Part shown: piece after piece, positions 40,933 to 53,871 of the stretch
How the letters are laid out: every line of letters starts with the position of its first letter
How positions within the stretch are numbered: position 1 is the stretch's first letter
Source of the DNA: Impatiens glandulifera
Taxonomy: Eukaryota; Streptophyta; Magnoliopsida; Ericales; Balsaminaceae
Direction of reading: 5' to 3'
NCBI RefSeq assembly: GCF_907164915.1
Contig: NC_061864.1
Span: 12,965,889-13,029,888, forward strand
DNA: 64,000 nt
Notes under the pieces: model-generated
Database searches by the model: none
The model's input: the letters and a program-made list of their open reading frames with translations, nothing else
What the model was told of the DNA's origin: nothing
Translations under genes and position numbers: made by a program

Positions 40933-43500
40933 ATCTCCCCCGTATAACTTGATTTTGTTCGAGATCTTCACACCAAGAACTCTCGCATTCTCGCGAATGT
41001 CTGCCGTGCTCTTGGTGCTTACGAACTCTACGATGATATGTCGATTTTTAGACACATTCACGAATGAATGGAACTCAAGTGTCGATGTGTTTGATGCGTC
41101 CATGAAACACTGGGTTCTTTCATTTAATGCTACTTACGAACTTGTTGTCGACATAAAGGGTTATTGGCCTCGGCTTGCATCCGAGCACCTCGCTCAATAA
41201 GTTTCCCAGCCAAAGTCCATGACACGACGCTGCAGTAGCTGTCATAAACTCCGTCTCACATGAAGATAAAAAAAACAATTTGCTGATTTTGAGATTGTCG
41301 GGTAATCAGATTTTCGTTGAGATAAAACACTATCCCTCCAGTGCTTTTTCTATCGTTTGTGTCACCGACTAGATCGCTGTCAGTAAAACCAGCGAGTTCT
41401 TCAACCTCTCGTCCTCTTCTTAATTGAATCTCATAGTTCATCATTCTCTTCTCATAACCAATAACGAAGAATGTGTTTTACTGCCTATTGATGTAAAGTG
41501 GTAGGATGCTCCATGTATCGACTGAGATATCAGGTCGAGTGTGCATCAAGTACTTGAGACACCCATTTGAGACACCCGATGATACGTCTATATTGCTTTG
41601 GATCCCCCAAGCTTCCTTCCACATCCATTTTGAGTTGCAACTTTGCTTCCAACGGATACTTGCTTGATTTGCAATCCTCAATTGCAAACTATTTCAACAA
41701 TTTCTTTGCATAAGCTGCCTACTTCACCTCGATGCTATCTTTCTTCAGGTCCACCTCGATACCAATGTAGTACGAGAGTAACCCAAGATCACTCATCTTG
41801 AACTCATTTGTCATTTTCTTTTTGAACTCCTCAGCGCCATTGATGCATGATCATGTCACGATCAAGTCGTCGACATCTACGCCAACAATGAGTACTTCTT
41901 CTTCATGATTTCTCATGTATACATCATGCTCTTGAGAACAACTCACGAAGCCAAGACTCCTCATTCTCTTGTTGAGGCAAGTATTTCACGCCCGTGGTGC
42001 TTGACGTAGTCCGTAGAGAGCCTTGTATAACTTGTAAACTTTGTGCTATTTATCTTTTATGATGAAACTTTCAGGTTAAGCGACATAAACTTCTTCTTTG
42101 ATGTCACCATTGAGAAATGCTAATTTGACATCCAAGTGGTGAATCTCCCATCTATGGTGAACTGCGATTGTAAGAATTAGTCTGACTGTGTCAAGTTTCA
42201 CCACCGGTGTAAAAGTCTCCTTAGTCAATGCCTTGTTTTTGCACATAGTCTTTCACTACCAATCTCGTTTTATGCTTGATGATGTTGCATTCATTGTCTC
42301 TTTTCAACTTGAAAATTCACTTTAATCGATGATCTTATGACCGAGTGGTAAGTTAGTGAGCTCATATGTCTTGTTCTTCCTAATGGACTCGACTTTTTCT
42401 TAATGGCCTCATACCACGACTCTTCGACTGCCACCTCGCGATATGTTGTTGGCTAGTCAGTGGTGAACAACAACAATTCATCATGATCCATCTCTACAAG
42501 TGGTGCCTCCGCATAGATATCTCGTAGGATTCCGATCTCCACGAAATTTTGTACGAGCTCGTTATTGTCGGTGCACCACTACTATTTCTTCTCATCCTCG
42601 AACATGGCATCTTTGCTCACACGGATTTTACCGCAAACTGGATTAATAAACATGTGTGCCTTGCTTCCGTCTTCGAACTTCACATTTCTGGTGATCTTCT
42701 CGTTGAGCTCATTGAACTTTTCTCGATAGCTCGTCATATGATTGTTTGTTCAATGGTCAAGGTACCACACGCCGTTATGGTTGTACTCATCGTCAATTGC
42801 GACAAGGTTCGACATGACTTTCTCTTCATTAAGCAACACCACAGTTGGTCCTCATTGGGAATTTTTTTCACGAACTCTTCGAGGTTTGTTTCCTCGTCTT
42901 CAAACAAAGGATTTGTTACTCACTTAGCAAACATTAATGTTAGCTCCTCGTCATAGAAGCTAGTGATGTTTGTCTCATTGTTTCCGGGCAAAGCATCCGT
43001 CACTACCTCAATAAACATTAATGTTTGCTCCTCGTCATAGAAGCTAGTGAGGTTTGCCTCATCGTCGGGACTTTTGTTAGGGCACTCGAACGCATAGTGC
43101 CTATACTTTTTACAAACGTAACACTTCACTATGCTCTTGTCTTTGCGGGCTTGGTGTCTTTTGTCGATGTGAGTTTTCTCCACGACATCGCCTTTGTCAT
43201 GACCTCGGTTATCTTCACCATTGTTGTTGCGACTCGACGATCTAGAAGAAAAATTGGCTCCTCTGTTTTTTTTCATTCGTGAGCAATATGTGCTCCTCCT
43301 CTTGGTATCTGTAGCCGTAAAGTCTCTTCTCATGGACTTTAAGACGACCGACGATCTCCACGACGATCATATTCTTAAGGTCACCAAATTATTCGATTCC
43401 GGTAATGATCTGCATGTATTTTTGTGGTACGGCCCTAAGGAACTTCTTGACGATAGAGATCTCCTCCACCTTCGCACCCAACGAGCGTATACCAGTCACG
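40915..43500 (-). mobile_element. Ty1/copia-type retrotransposon coding region, degenerate (copy 1)
   Basis: Minus-strand remnants appear in copia order. Gag is at about 43500-42920, with the zinc knuckle CYVCKKYRHYAFEC. The protease-like block WYLDHGANNHMTS (about 42770), where the active Asp-Thr-Gly is altered, is best seen in copy 2. Reverse transcriptase is at about 42400-41700 (KALYGLRQAPRA, VDVDDLIVT). RNase H is at about 41690-40920 (LMHTRPDIS, GFTDSDLVGDTNDRKSTGG, FVSTKSTADI). An integrase core was not recognised, and the space between protease and RT is too short for one. Frames are broken many times, so the element is not autonomous. The gag to RT-start part recurs at 56666-57990. 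Confidence 0.85.
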
Positions 43501-43642
43501 TTGAATATATTATAGATAAAATTAAAATGTATTATCTTATTTTAAAAAAAAAATTAAGCGTTAATTTGATTTTTTTTAATTAAATGGTTTATATTTTATA
43601 ATATTGAGTGAATTGTATATATTAAATATATTATATATATAT

Positions 43643-43676
<34 letters not shown>

Positions 43677-44289
43677 GATATCTATATATATATATATATA
43701 TATATTACCAATGAGATAAAATAAAATGATATACAAATTCAAATATTTTTTCATTAATTCTTGATATTAACTCTGTATTATTTTTTATATATCAATTATC
43801 AAACAAACCCAGAAATAGCTGATATATTTTGAATAAAAAGTTATAAATTTATTTAAAAATATATTGTTTTAATATTGACTTAAATAACTAATATTTTGAA
43901 ACATATTAAGTTAATTTGGGATGTAATTTTGTGCGGTTCATAATTATAGCAAATTTATTTTTAATTGTTAAATATTTTTTAATTACTAAAATTATTTAAA
44001 ATAATAATAATTACTGCAAATTTGTGAACGGATAAACCCGCTCAAATTTACAAAATACCTATTTGTTCATAAACATTAATATATATATATAATTAATATT
44101 CATGGCATGACATGATTCAATGATTGCTAATTAATTAATATATATAGTTAGGACATGAATTAAAAATAATATAATTAAATATTAGAAAAACATAAAAAAT
44201 ATTTCCAAATACATGATTAATAATAAATATTTTAAATGAAAATTTCTGAAATTTTAGAGCACAACATTCCACAATCTGTCAACATAGAG

Positions 44290-44590
44290 ACTAACAATCT
44301 TAAATCAATACTATCTACTTTATGAGTTGTGAACATCTAAATCAACGTCAAAATCCTTAATGCTGTCACACAAACAAATGTTTGTCTCCAGAAAGAGGGT
44401 TGGGAATGTTTGTCTCCAGAAAGAGGATTGGGCTTGTAAATAGTGCTGGGACGTGTCATTCACGGTTTGAAGAAAGGATTTTATAAATCATATAAATCTT
44501 CTATAGTTTGCGGAGGTCATGACTGTCGAAGAAGAATTAAGGCTGGTAAATGGAGAAATAAAAGAAGGTTATGGTTTACAAGAAGATGTA
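44290..44590 (-). pseudogene. CAF1-like deadenylase fragment (copy 1, N-terminal piece)
   Basis: Minus-strand sequence matching the start of the downstream fragment at 58760-59170: the leader around a GACAGTCATGA...CC block, then a shortened region ending in a DFDVDLDVHNS-like stretch. CAF1 is the DEDD-type nuclease of the CCR4-NOT complex. The DTEF block is missing and the frame is broken. Confidence 0.45.
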
Positions 44591-44689
44591 TTATTGATTG
44601 ATAATTATATTTATATATATATATATATAATCATTTTAAATTTATATATCCTTATTCCTTCCAAAGTCGATACCCTAATTCTTTAAATG

Positions 44690-45030
44690 TACTATAGAGT
44701 TTGAGTTGTGAACATCTGAATCAACACATCAAAAAGATTTTGATGTTAAACTGCCACACAAACGATTGTATGGCGTCCACATTGGGCTTCATGTAAAAAA
44801 ATAGTTTGTCTCAAGAGGTAAACTCGAAAGACAATATTTTGGAACTTTTGACTTGTAGATAGTGTCGAAAATTCCGTGTTAAATGACACAAACTGTGTGA
44901 AAGAGTGTGAAAGGGAGGATTTTATAAATCATATCAATATCTTCACTGATATTATATTAAGTCTGGTAGATGGAGAAATAAAAGAAGGTTATAGTTTATA
45001 AGGGGATGTATGATTAATTGATAAATTATT
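44690..45030 (-). pseudogene. CAF1-like deadenylase fragment (copy 1, middle piece)
   Basis: The minus strand contains an FNTEF block, a relative of the CAF1 catalytic DTEF motif with Asp changed to Asn. A TNYFYMK-like block follows, then VDAIQSFVWQFNI and a VDSDVHNSNSI-like stretch in alternating frames. The order and spacing are those of CAF1 proteins, but the piece is truncated at both ends and shifted. Confidence 0.5.
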
Positions 45031-45914
45031 CCAAAAATATTATTATTATTATTTATTTATTTTTAATCAATTAAATAATTTGAATTAACAAATTATACAT
45101 GAATAAATTTAGTTATTAATTACATTATCATATAATAATAATAATTATTATAATATATTATCTTATAATTATTATAGATAAAATTATAATTATAATTAAA
45201 ATGTATTATTTCATTTATTTTAAAATTTTAAACGTTAATTTGATTTTTGTTTAATTAAATGGTTTATATTTTTAATATATAGTGAATTGAATATATTAAA
45301 TTAATTAACAAAAGCAGAATATATATATATATATATTATATATATAATAAATATATAATTATATATATATATATATTAACCTGAGATAAAATAAAATGAA
45401 TAATAAAAATATCTTGATATACAATTCAAATATATATTTTATTAATTCTTTGATTTTAACTCTCTGTTATCTTTTATATATATCAATTATCAAACAAACT
45501 CAAAAATATATGACTAATATATTTTGAATAAAAAGTTATAAATTTACTTAAAAATATATTGTTTAATATTGACTTAAATAAATTAATATTTTAAAACCTA
45601 TTTAAGTCATTTTTGTGATGGTGATTTTTTTACACTTCATAATTATACAAATCTATTTTTAATTGTTAACTATTTTTTAATTACTAAAAATATTTAAAAT
45701 AATAAAAATTACCGAAATTTTGTGAAGGGATAAAACCGTTAAAATAAAAATAAAAAAACATATTTGTTCATAACATTAATATATATAATTAATATTCATG
45801 GCATGGCATGATTCAATGATTCAATGATTGCATGATTGCTAATTAATTAAACATGAATTAAAAATAATATACTTGAATATTAGAAAAACATTAAAAATAT
45901 TTCCAAGTACAAGA

Positions 45915-46480
45915 TTAATAATAAATATTTAAATGAAAATTTCTGGGAAAGCTAAAAATATAACGCGCTTGAGGTTTTGGTTGATATCCATGAATTAAGG
46001 ATAAAGTCCATAAAGAATGTTTTTGAATCCAATTATTTTTGTTTATCAAATAATTTGGTTTCGAGTTTATAAAATATTCCATAGTAAGAAGACTATCTGA
46101 ACCAACCTGATGACTCTGTATGTCCAGTCTTTTTTTCAATTATAGAGTAGTTAACAATATGTCTAACCCATTGAAAGACTTCCTAACGTGTTTGAGTTCG
46201 AAAATTGATTCTCCGAATATTTGTTTGACTAGAACCATGAACATGATCGGATCCGATGAGAGGGGACTTCCGTTAGAATCTTAACGATGAATCCAAAATC
46301 ATAGGCACCATAAAAGTGATCCAAGCGCGGGGAATTTAGAGCACATCACTCCACAATCCGTCAAATAGAGACTAACAATCCCGAATCAATACCATTTTAC
46401 TTGTTTTTTAAAGGCGATACCCTGATCCTTTAAAGTGCTATAGAGGGTTAGGGTCAAAACATATAAGTAGAGATTGTCAA
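45915..46480 (-). pseudogene. CAF1-like deadenylase fragment (copy 1, C-terminal piece)
   Basis: The counterpart of 60200-60860. Minus-strand matches are GIDSGLLVS-like, SRAWIT(F)...GAYDFGF-like (one base lost), QIFGESIFELKHV and, in the open frame at 46139-45915, RLDIQSHQVGSDSLLT. These correspond to the CAF1 C-terminal half. Several indels are present. Confidence 0.65.
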
Positions 46481-46499
46481 TTCGACGGGCTAATGAAAA

Positions 46500-47080
46500 C
46501 ATAGTGTCGATGCACTTTCTAAGTATAACTAAATATCAAATCCCATTTTAAAGAATCTCTGATTCTATAGTGTTCTTACTATTTTTCTAATTTTATGGAA
46601 ATAAAATGGTATAGACTTTTTGTTGAAATATTAATTTTAATAGATAAAGCTAAAAAGGAGACTCTAATTAAATCTTTCATTCATTAATAATCTTATCTAA
46701 GATTCTATTAGGAGGTAAGTTATGAGATTTAATTATTGAGTCTAATTTATTTTACGAGATCGATTTATTTCAAATAATAATCTTTCGACGCATTCCAAAA
46801 GTCCAAAAGTCGTACGCGATATTTTTTGTTTGATCTCACTTAATAATAACTACAGTTAGAGTATGATATTTGAGTGTTCCAAATTTAGAACTTGTGTGCA
46901 TCTTCTTCTCTAGACTGATGACAAGAAGAGGGTGGAACCGCTTGGTGGGTTAGGGTGGGCTGTAACCCATGTTCATTGTATATATAATATCTATATTAAC
47001 TATCTATAATTAGATCTATAAATACTATAATATATATATATCTAATATCTATATTAACTATCTATAGACTATATAACTAC
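46500..47080. other. AT-rich spacer, duplicated at 60900-61430
   Basis: No gene. It contains TATCTATATTAACTATCTATA repeats around 46985-47070. The block TTGGTGGGTTAGGGTGGGCTG at 46943 is identical in the downstream copy. Confidence 0.6.
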
Positions 47081-47099
47081 TATAATATAAGAGTCATAA

Positions 47100-47262
47100 G
47101 TAGTGTATATCAACCATTATAAACACCCTTATAAAAAGTACATTAGCTTAGAAACCTTAAATTACTTGTACATACAACCTAAGCCCATTAATAATTAAAA
47201 ATATTCTAACTACATAAAGACCAATATCTTTCAATTTATAACAATTAATGTTAGACTCACAG
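47100..47262 (-). mobile_element. LTR-like end of the copia element (5' side, copy 1)
   Basis: Read on the minus strand it begins TGTGAGTCTAA, as the 3' side at about 40932 does. It shares TTAATAATTA, AAGCCCA and ACCTTAAATTA blocks in order with 40790-40932. The LTR interpretation is an inference, since no primer-binding site was recognised next to it. Confidence 0.4.
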
Positions 47263-48653
47263 ATTAGTAAAGAAGTAGAGAAAATCAAACAAACCCAATA
47301 ATGCGGTGTCAGAATAATCTCTACACAAAAATTGTACTTGAGTTAGTTCAATTTGTCATTGATTGTGGGTTGGTAACAATGCCAAAAAATATTTGTCATC
47401 TCATAACTGACCCTTTATATATAAGGCAAAATAATGATAAACATGTACAAATCAGATATGATACATGTAAGAGAGAACTCCAAATGAAAGATCAGTTGGA
47501 CAAAAGAGAAACAACCATCCCCTTTTACGGCTAAAAGGGAATGCACACAAACTCGTGACAAGCATCCTCAAGATATTTGGTGGGTATGAGCTAGCAATCG
47601 ATCCACCAAATTAGGGTTATATTATCGGATTATAAAAAACCGGGACGAAAAATTCAATTCAACTAAACAATATGTTGAACCAAACAAAATACAACACCAA
47701 CTCAAATATAAGTGGTGGACAAAGAAAAACAAGGACACCTCTAATGTTAAAGGAAGTCATCGGGGCCAAGAACAAATGACTTTTGAACTTCTCTAGAAGA
47801 TTTTTTTTGCGAACGTTGTGTTCCGCTTTCTCCTTCGGAGTGCGGCTATTTCTTTACGGGATAAAAACATAGTTCGCAACACACTCAATCAATTTAATCA
47901 GGCGATTAAAATTGGCGCTTGACGGACTTGAACTCAAGATCTCAGGAGGCCGAGATATCCACTTATTTTTATTTTTTTAGACGTTGTTTACCAATTCTCT
48001 AGAAGGATTTAGAGAGAAATAGATACTAATATCTAAGTTAAGGTATTGAATTAGTTATTGCTCCATAATATAAAGTTATGCATATACTTTCTTTTCTAAC
48101 AGTAATAGATTTTCGATGTAGGAATTAGCTAGGTTAATGAGTTTCTTAATAAGTTGTCCATTAGGGACAAACATGAAGTTTTAAGTGACGTGGCATACTA
48201 CTATTTTATAGATAGATTCCCTAATAGACTAATTGAGCCCCTTCAATCGCAGATCAGATCTTCTGCTACCGAATTGGGTGTTTCCCTGTTGCGGACCAAT
48301 CAAAACTCAGCATTATTATTATATTAATAAATTAAAATTGGGTTGAAAGGAAGAAAGAGAACCCGGAACCCGTATTTTATTCCGGGTTCAGCAAAAACAG
48401 AAATGAGTGAAGCTTCCTTCGCTTCACTCTGTTTTACATGACCATTGAAGAGACAGTCTACACTGTTTTACATAAGGTTGTCCATGTAAAACTGATTGAT
48501 ATATATTCACTCAGATGAATATAAAATACATTCATGTAAAAGCAGTTTATATGATAGAAGTAAAGCAAACTTCACTTGATATTAAATTTGTAAGATATTT
48601 AAATGAATTTACTTTAATTATTTTATGATTATATATTAAATATATATATAAAC
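47263..48653. other. repeat-derived intergenic DNA
   Basis: No convincing gene. Positions 47263 to about 48250 are a diverged copy of 61623-62646. The match ends abruptly at CCCTTCAATCGC. The remaining 48252-48653 is unique in the window and includes a small palindrome GAACCCG...CGGGTTC (48368-48390) and several GTTTTACATG/CATGTAAAAC inverted copies (48430-48545). Confidence 0.6.
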
Positions 48654-50853
48654 ATGTTCAAATTAGCAGGGGAGAATCGTGAGGACGAAGTTGACGATGA
48701 TGATGAACATGCACGTACTGAGACTACATTTGATGAATTCGTTCCTAGTCCTCTCATTCCTCTCAAAGCCGCGCTTGAAAAAGACAAGGTCATTTCTCTC
48801 TGCATATCCGCAACTCTTTTACGTCTCTATTCCTTCATCTATCATCATTATTACTATATTCCTTTGTTGTTCTCTTCTTACCTCTTATCTTAGGGTTTCT
48901 AATCATCACACAGTTTTTCTTCTTTGCCTCTAAGTTGCGTTCGCATTCGTGATCGTGAAGTACTGATTCGTTGATCTTTATTTTTGATTCCATCATGTCT
49001 CGAATTTCAAATCCAGGTTGATCGAGCATAGGTTCGACCTTTGAGGCTTTGAAATTCGAATTTGAAATTTAAATTGTGGCTGACCAGACCATTTGATTTG
49101 AACTCAACAGCTCTTGTTCAAATAAAATAAACAATAGATGATTGCAATATTAAGTATATTTACTCCTCAGGATGATGAAAGTTTAAGGAGGTGGAAAGAA
49201 AAGCTGCTTGGCCGTGTAGAAAGTGATCTAACTGGTACTTATAAACTTGAGAGTTGAGATCTCTACTTTGTACTGAATTCTCTCTTTTAATTAGTCATTC
49301 CATTTTTCCAGAGCAAATGGAGCCTGAAGTTACATTCCTCACCATAGGAATCATTTCTGATGAACTTGGGGAAATTAACACACCCTTGCCTGTAGACGAG
49401 ACTAAAAGTAGAGATGTTCTATTTGCTCTAAGAGAGAACTCCGAATACCAGCTTAAGCTGACATTCACTGTTGGCCACAACATTGTCTCTGGCCTTGCTT
49501 ACACTAACACTGTGTGGAGGTATGGAGTCCAAGGTAAAGAATCTACTTTATGACATCCTTTACCATAATTTTATCTCACTGGCTTGATTGGTTTCTGCTT
49601 TTAGGAAGCACTATAACCTGCTACAATTTTTCAACTGATTTTGTCTCTGAAGTTCTTTTGTAGATTAGAAATATGAATAGAAAATAATCTAGTATATGTG
49701 TATATGTATACATGTAAGTTTACTTTCCCTCTATGAATTGCCATGATTTGAATCCTGGGTTATCTGTTTTATGCTCCTAAATGGCTGGCTGGCTGGCATT
49801 TGGAAATACTTACTATTTTTGTTTTATATGTAGATCCGTTTCCAAATAGAACATAACTAAATTTTTGATGAGTCTGTGTCATGATCCGAATGTTTTTTGT
49901 ATCTTGGAAATGATCCGATACAGAAGCAATAATATGTGTTTCACATGATTTTTGTACTCTAATACAAGAGACACCCCCTGATGAATTGGGCAATAGTGTT
50001 TCATTGTTGTAAAAAGAAATAGAATCAACCTTGGAATTCTCTATATCTCTTGACTAACATTTTGTTACTGTAAGTTATAGCCTCCTGAACATATTAAGCA
50101 AACATAGAGGTCTGTTTTTTTTTTCTGTGGTATGAAGAGTACTACTATCTTTACACTTTAGATGCTCCATTGTTTACCAAGAAACGTTAAACTCGGAAAA
50201 GAAAAAAAGTGTTCACATGGATTCCCTACCTCTATGCTGTTCCTGGATTTTTTTGTGAGGTTATTATTTATCACATTCGTTTTTTTTTTTTTTTTTTTTT
50301 TTTGTATAAAATGGCATAGTGGATGGGAGCAAAGGACATGCTGGGTACTTTTGCTCCCCAGCGCGAACCATATGCATACACACTCTGAAGCAGAAACCCA
50401 CTCCATCTGGCGTTCTTGCTAGAGGAATCTACTCGGCAAAACTTAAGGTTAACAAATCTAGCTTATATAGTTGTTAATGGTGCTTGAATTGTAGTTTACT
50501 ACTTGTACTTTTTATGAGTTGAGGTTGAAATTAAACACCCCAAAACCCTAAAAACAAATTTCTTGTAATTTTTGTTGCGAATGACAATTTCTGGAAATTT
50601 TTCCATCCTAATAGTGTGACTATCATATATTTACCATTCATGTATATCTTTAACCAAGTAGAGAGATTCACTATTAATACTAATCCCAATATATGGAAAA
50701 GAAAACAAAGAAATCTGATAGTCTGCATTAGTATATCCTCAATAATGGACCTTCAATTAGCATGTTTTCACTTTGATGTTTGTGCGTAGTTCGAAAGACG
50801 ACGACAAGAGATGTCACATGGAGCTGAAATATTGCTTTGAAATAAGAACATAA
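48654..50853 (+). pseudogene. Rho GDP-dissociation inhibitor, 5'-altered and frame-disrupted copy
   Basis: Exons 48654-48788, 49171-49234, 49312-49533, 50320-50447 and 50790-50853. RhoGDI holds prenylated ROP GTPases in the cytosol. Recognisable blocks are FVPSPLIPLKAALEKDK, LRRWKEKLLG, MEPEVTFLTIGI, NIVSGLAYTNTVW and, near the end, a CFEIR-type strand of the immunoglobulin-like fold. The first exon lacks the N-terminal 35 or so codons seen in the second copy at 63727; homology starts at AGENREDE. Exons 1-3 are open, but exon 4 carries single-base insertions near 50334, 50384 and 50399 and exon 5 one near 50795, relative to the conserved frame. It could be a decayed duplicate or a real gene with consensus errors. 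Confidence 0.75.
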
Positions 50854-51199
50854 CATAAGGTTAGCCAATTCTTTTTCCTGAAAATCATGTTTGTTGTTTG
50901 CGTGTTGTATTTTCCTTGTGCTCTGTTCCGAATTTAGAACATCTTCATCCTTTAGATGCGCTAAGGGATTGTGTAATATTCTTGTACTTGGGGAAATTTA
51001 TGAAGAATATAGTGTTCAATAATTAATCTGCCTTGTATAGTCTACCTTTTTAGTCTCTATATTCATAATTTAGAGCTTGTTTGATGTAGGTTTGATGAAA
51101 AGGTTGATTATTTGGATTAGATGAATTGTGGATAACTTCACTTCACCCTTTTATTGAAACGAACAAGGTCTTATTCTCTTATCTTACCTCCTAGAGAAG

Positions 51200-53180
51200 T
51201 AATATGAGAATTTACAAGTCTTCTTGCAATTGCCTCTTGGTTCTTGTGTCGGAGTTGTAAAAAACTTGCGAGCGAACGAATTGAAAGAACATAAAGTTAA
51301 TAAGACTCAACACTGCATAGAATGCATAGTACTAGTCTAGATGCGAGACGTTCAGATTGTTCTGATCCAACACCCATCACCATTTTTCCTCTTCGTGACT
51401 TGAGCCACCCGTGGATACAAAGAAAGCTGCTCAAGAAGTATCAATTCCCAAGCTGGTGGTGAAATATGCAGTTTCCAAGGCTTTTCATTCCTTCAGGCGC
51501 CTGATCGTAGAAGAACTCGATCTTAGCCACCTCACGAAGTTATCAGCCACTCATGAGCGCAAACTGCGGCAAGAGTCTATGAATATGCTCACAGGCACGA
51601 TCTGTTCCTTCCGGGTGATTCCGTGGTCCTGGCCACACCTCAATCTCTTCCTCTCCAATAAGAAAGCTATGGACCATGATCATTATGTGACATGGCCATG
51701 CCCTATCCCCATTCTTTGCAGCAGCGTGATCCCCTAGGATTCTTCGTGTATTTTTAAGCGCGGGCACGAGGAGTCTGTCGTAGATGACGATGCTGACGAG
51801 CCATGAAGATGGTGACGAACGCCGTCAGGCATGCTGGTGGGATGCTGAAATGTGGCCCCATGCTCCTGATCAGGGTGGTGCCTTGTTTTATGAACAGAGT
51901 GTGTGATTGAGCTAGCATGGTGCTGGGAATGAAAGGGCCACTAATATTGAATCATCTTCATCATTTGCTTGGTTTCTTCACTTGAGTCACCGGACATAGC
52001 TCCACTTCGACTTTGACCCGCTCTCGAACCGCACGCTTATCGACGAACCTGCCCACAAAAACTCTTACATATGTCATAACGTCAATATCCAGGGACCAGG
52101 ATGGAATGCTTGATTACTTACTCTAAGGAAGAGGAATGGTCTATACGATCTGTTCGGGACGAAGCATAGTGTTCCAAGCTAAGCTCATAAAGCGTTTAGG
52201 GTCATTTGGAGCAACCACTTTCCATTCTTGACCGAAGCCACAAGCACCTTAGCCATCTTAGTTAAAGGACTACCCGAAGAGTTTTAGTCTATAATAGCGA
52301 GAGCCCGAGATGAAGTATCATAATTGAAACGGGAGGCCACTAGTTGGAAGCCCATAACCGACTGGCCAACTGACGGTGTCCTGTTATGTAGACCACGAAG
52401 GGTGGAAAAGAGTGTGCCAAAGAAGATGCTGACACATCACCAATGAAGAATGATAGCTTTTGCATCTCTCTTTTGGCTCGAAAGAGTCGAACTGGTCTGC
52501 CCCATAGTCGAGATGTTCGGTTTAGTCCCTCCTGTTCCAACACGCTATTATGTATAGCGCGCAATAGAAACACTCAATTGAAGGGAGGAGGCCTTCTTGT
52601 GACAATCCCTGGTCCTTAACATTTGGGCCACATGAAGGTGGCCTTAAGGATGGCAATGATACCGACAAGGTCAACAAACACATTCCTGTTGTTGTTTGAA
52701 TCGGTTAGTATATGTGAGATCAAATCAATTAAACTAAACTAAAGGGGAAAATGAAGTATTTACAAGGAGATAAATGAGGAGGAGAAGATGAAGGTCCAAT
52801 AGAGTCCTAGATGAGCATCGGCGATGTAGGCGCCCAATAACGGCATCATCCAACAGTGCTACCCAGTTGGTGACATTGTTTGAAGATGTGACTGTTCCTT
52901 CATGCAACTTCTCTGATAAATAGATGACAAGATTTGTTGCAATACCATAATCATGCCAATCCTCTCAAACACTTCATACCCTATACAGTATATGATCTGT
53001 GTTGTTAATTCATATATGATATAGTAACAAGTTGAGAAATTCAAGATACTACACTTACCAACAATGAAAGAACAAGCTTTCCATTGCCAGTTGTAGATCT
53101 AAGGACAGGTCTTCCCTTTAGGCCACAGTCCCATCTGTGTGTATTCTTTCTTCTTCATCCTTCTTCTTTCCTTTGCCCAT
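51200..53180 (-). pseudogene. NPF/PTR-family transporter (NPF5-like), heavily frame-disrupted
   Basis: Minus-strand pieces appear in NPF order: DGTV...LKGRPVLRSTTG (about 53120-53060), GYEVFERIGM (52990), GAYIADAHLG (about 52830), GTGGTKPNISTMG (52538-52500) then ADQFDSFEPKE, SPLTKMAKVLVASVK (about 52270), CPVTQVEETKQMMKM (about 52000), MLAQSHTLFIKQGTT (about 51910), IYDRLLVPAL (about 51780), FFYDQAPEGMKSLG (about 51500) and NNLNVSHLD (about 51350). The family is 12-helix proton-coupled peptide/nitrate carriers. The reading shifts frame at least eight times by single bases, yet motif codons are hardly altered. At least one intron lies at about 53057-52985. As written no long product is possible. 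Confidence 0.8.
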
Positions 53181-53240
53181 AACCCCTCTCCTGATCTTCC
53201 TTCTTCCATGTTCATGTTCATGCTCTTGCTGATGATGATG

Positions 53241-53860
53241 ATTTAAAACTATGTTGTTTGTAGTAGTAATTCAAGGATCTAGCTACCTAGAACTCACTAT
53301 ATGTAACAAGATCATCATCACCCTTCAATTAATTAATAATTTTTATTTTTTTTACTTTTACCTCGAAATCATCGACACGAATCCAGCGGCTGCTGATATG
53401 GACTTCAAACCATTTGTAAGGTTAAATTAAGAGACTCCCCATTTCAAATCAAACACCCCTGTAGGGAAGTTTGACGAAATAACCCTCGTAAGAGGGTATT
53501 TTTAAACTTAGCATAGGAAAATTAATTTATCAATATAACCTTTTGCCTATGGCAAAGACTCCTTTACCCCTCAAATAAAAAAAATTTAAAAAAAGTGCTA
53601 TTTTGCCTCATTTTTTTCCCTTCCCTCTCTCCTCTTTTCATATTTCTTCAGTTTCTCTTCTTCCCCAAAACCCCGACGATCCATCAAGGCAAGAACCCCA
53701 ATTTCTTCCTCTTCCAAACACCGACGACGCGACGACCACGATCCCTCCCCAAACACACCTTCCCTCTGACCACGATGCGCATCTTAGGTTTAGGTTATGT
53801 TTAGGTTTAGGTTTTGGGCTGACTGAATCGTTTGGTGTTTGAAATGGATCTGTCGAAGGC
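53241..53860. other. intergenic DNA with telomere-like and CT-rich stretches
   Basis: A CT-rich tract lies at about 53610-53760. A TTTAGGT-type run, TTAGGTTTAGGTTATGTTTA, lies at 53783-53818. No gene recognised. Small overlapping open frames here have low-complexity composition. Confidence 0.5.
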
Positions 53861-53871
53861 GGTTGCAGGTT

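Larger units (their letters stand above)
43510..46400. repeat. internal tandem duplication of about 1.68 kb (copy 1)
   Basis: AT-rich sequence at 43510-44270 (for example TAATTTGATTTTT...TTAATTAAATGG and AATATTCATGGCATG) recurs at about 45190-45950, an offset of about 1.68 kb. The equivalent pair in the downstream block is 58010-58750 and 59700-60210. The duplication therefore predates the larger one. A (TA)n tract lies at 43640-43704. Confidence 0.75.

Noticed and set aside
42549..43583. Plus-strand open frames of 120-135 codons over the copia region.
   Set aside because: They are antisense to the gag and protease frames on the minus strand.
47301..47534. A 77-codon plus-strand open frame.
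   Set aside because: It is not preserved in the duplicate at 61660-61900 and has no recognisable domain.
53783..53818. TTTAGGT-type run as a telomere remnant.
   Set aside because: Only about four imperfect units and no exact TTTAGGG repeat.
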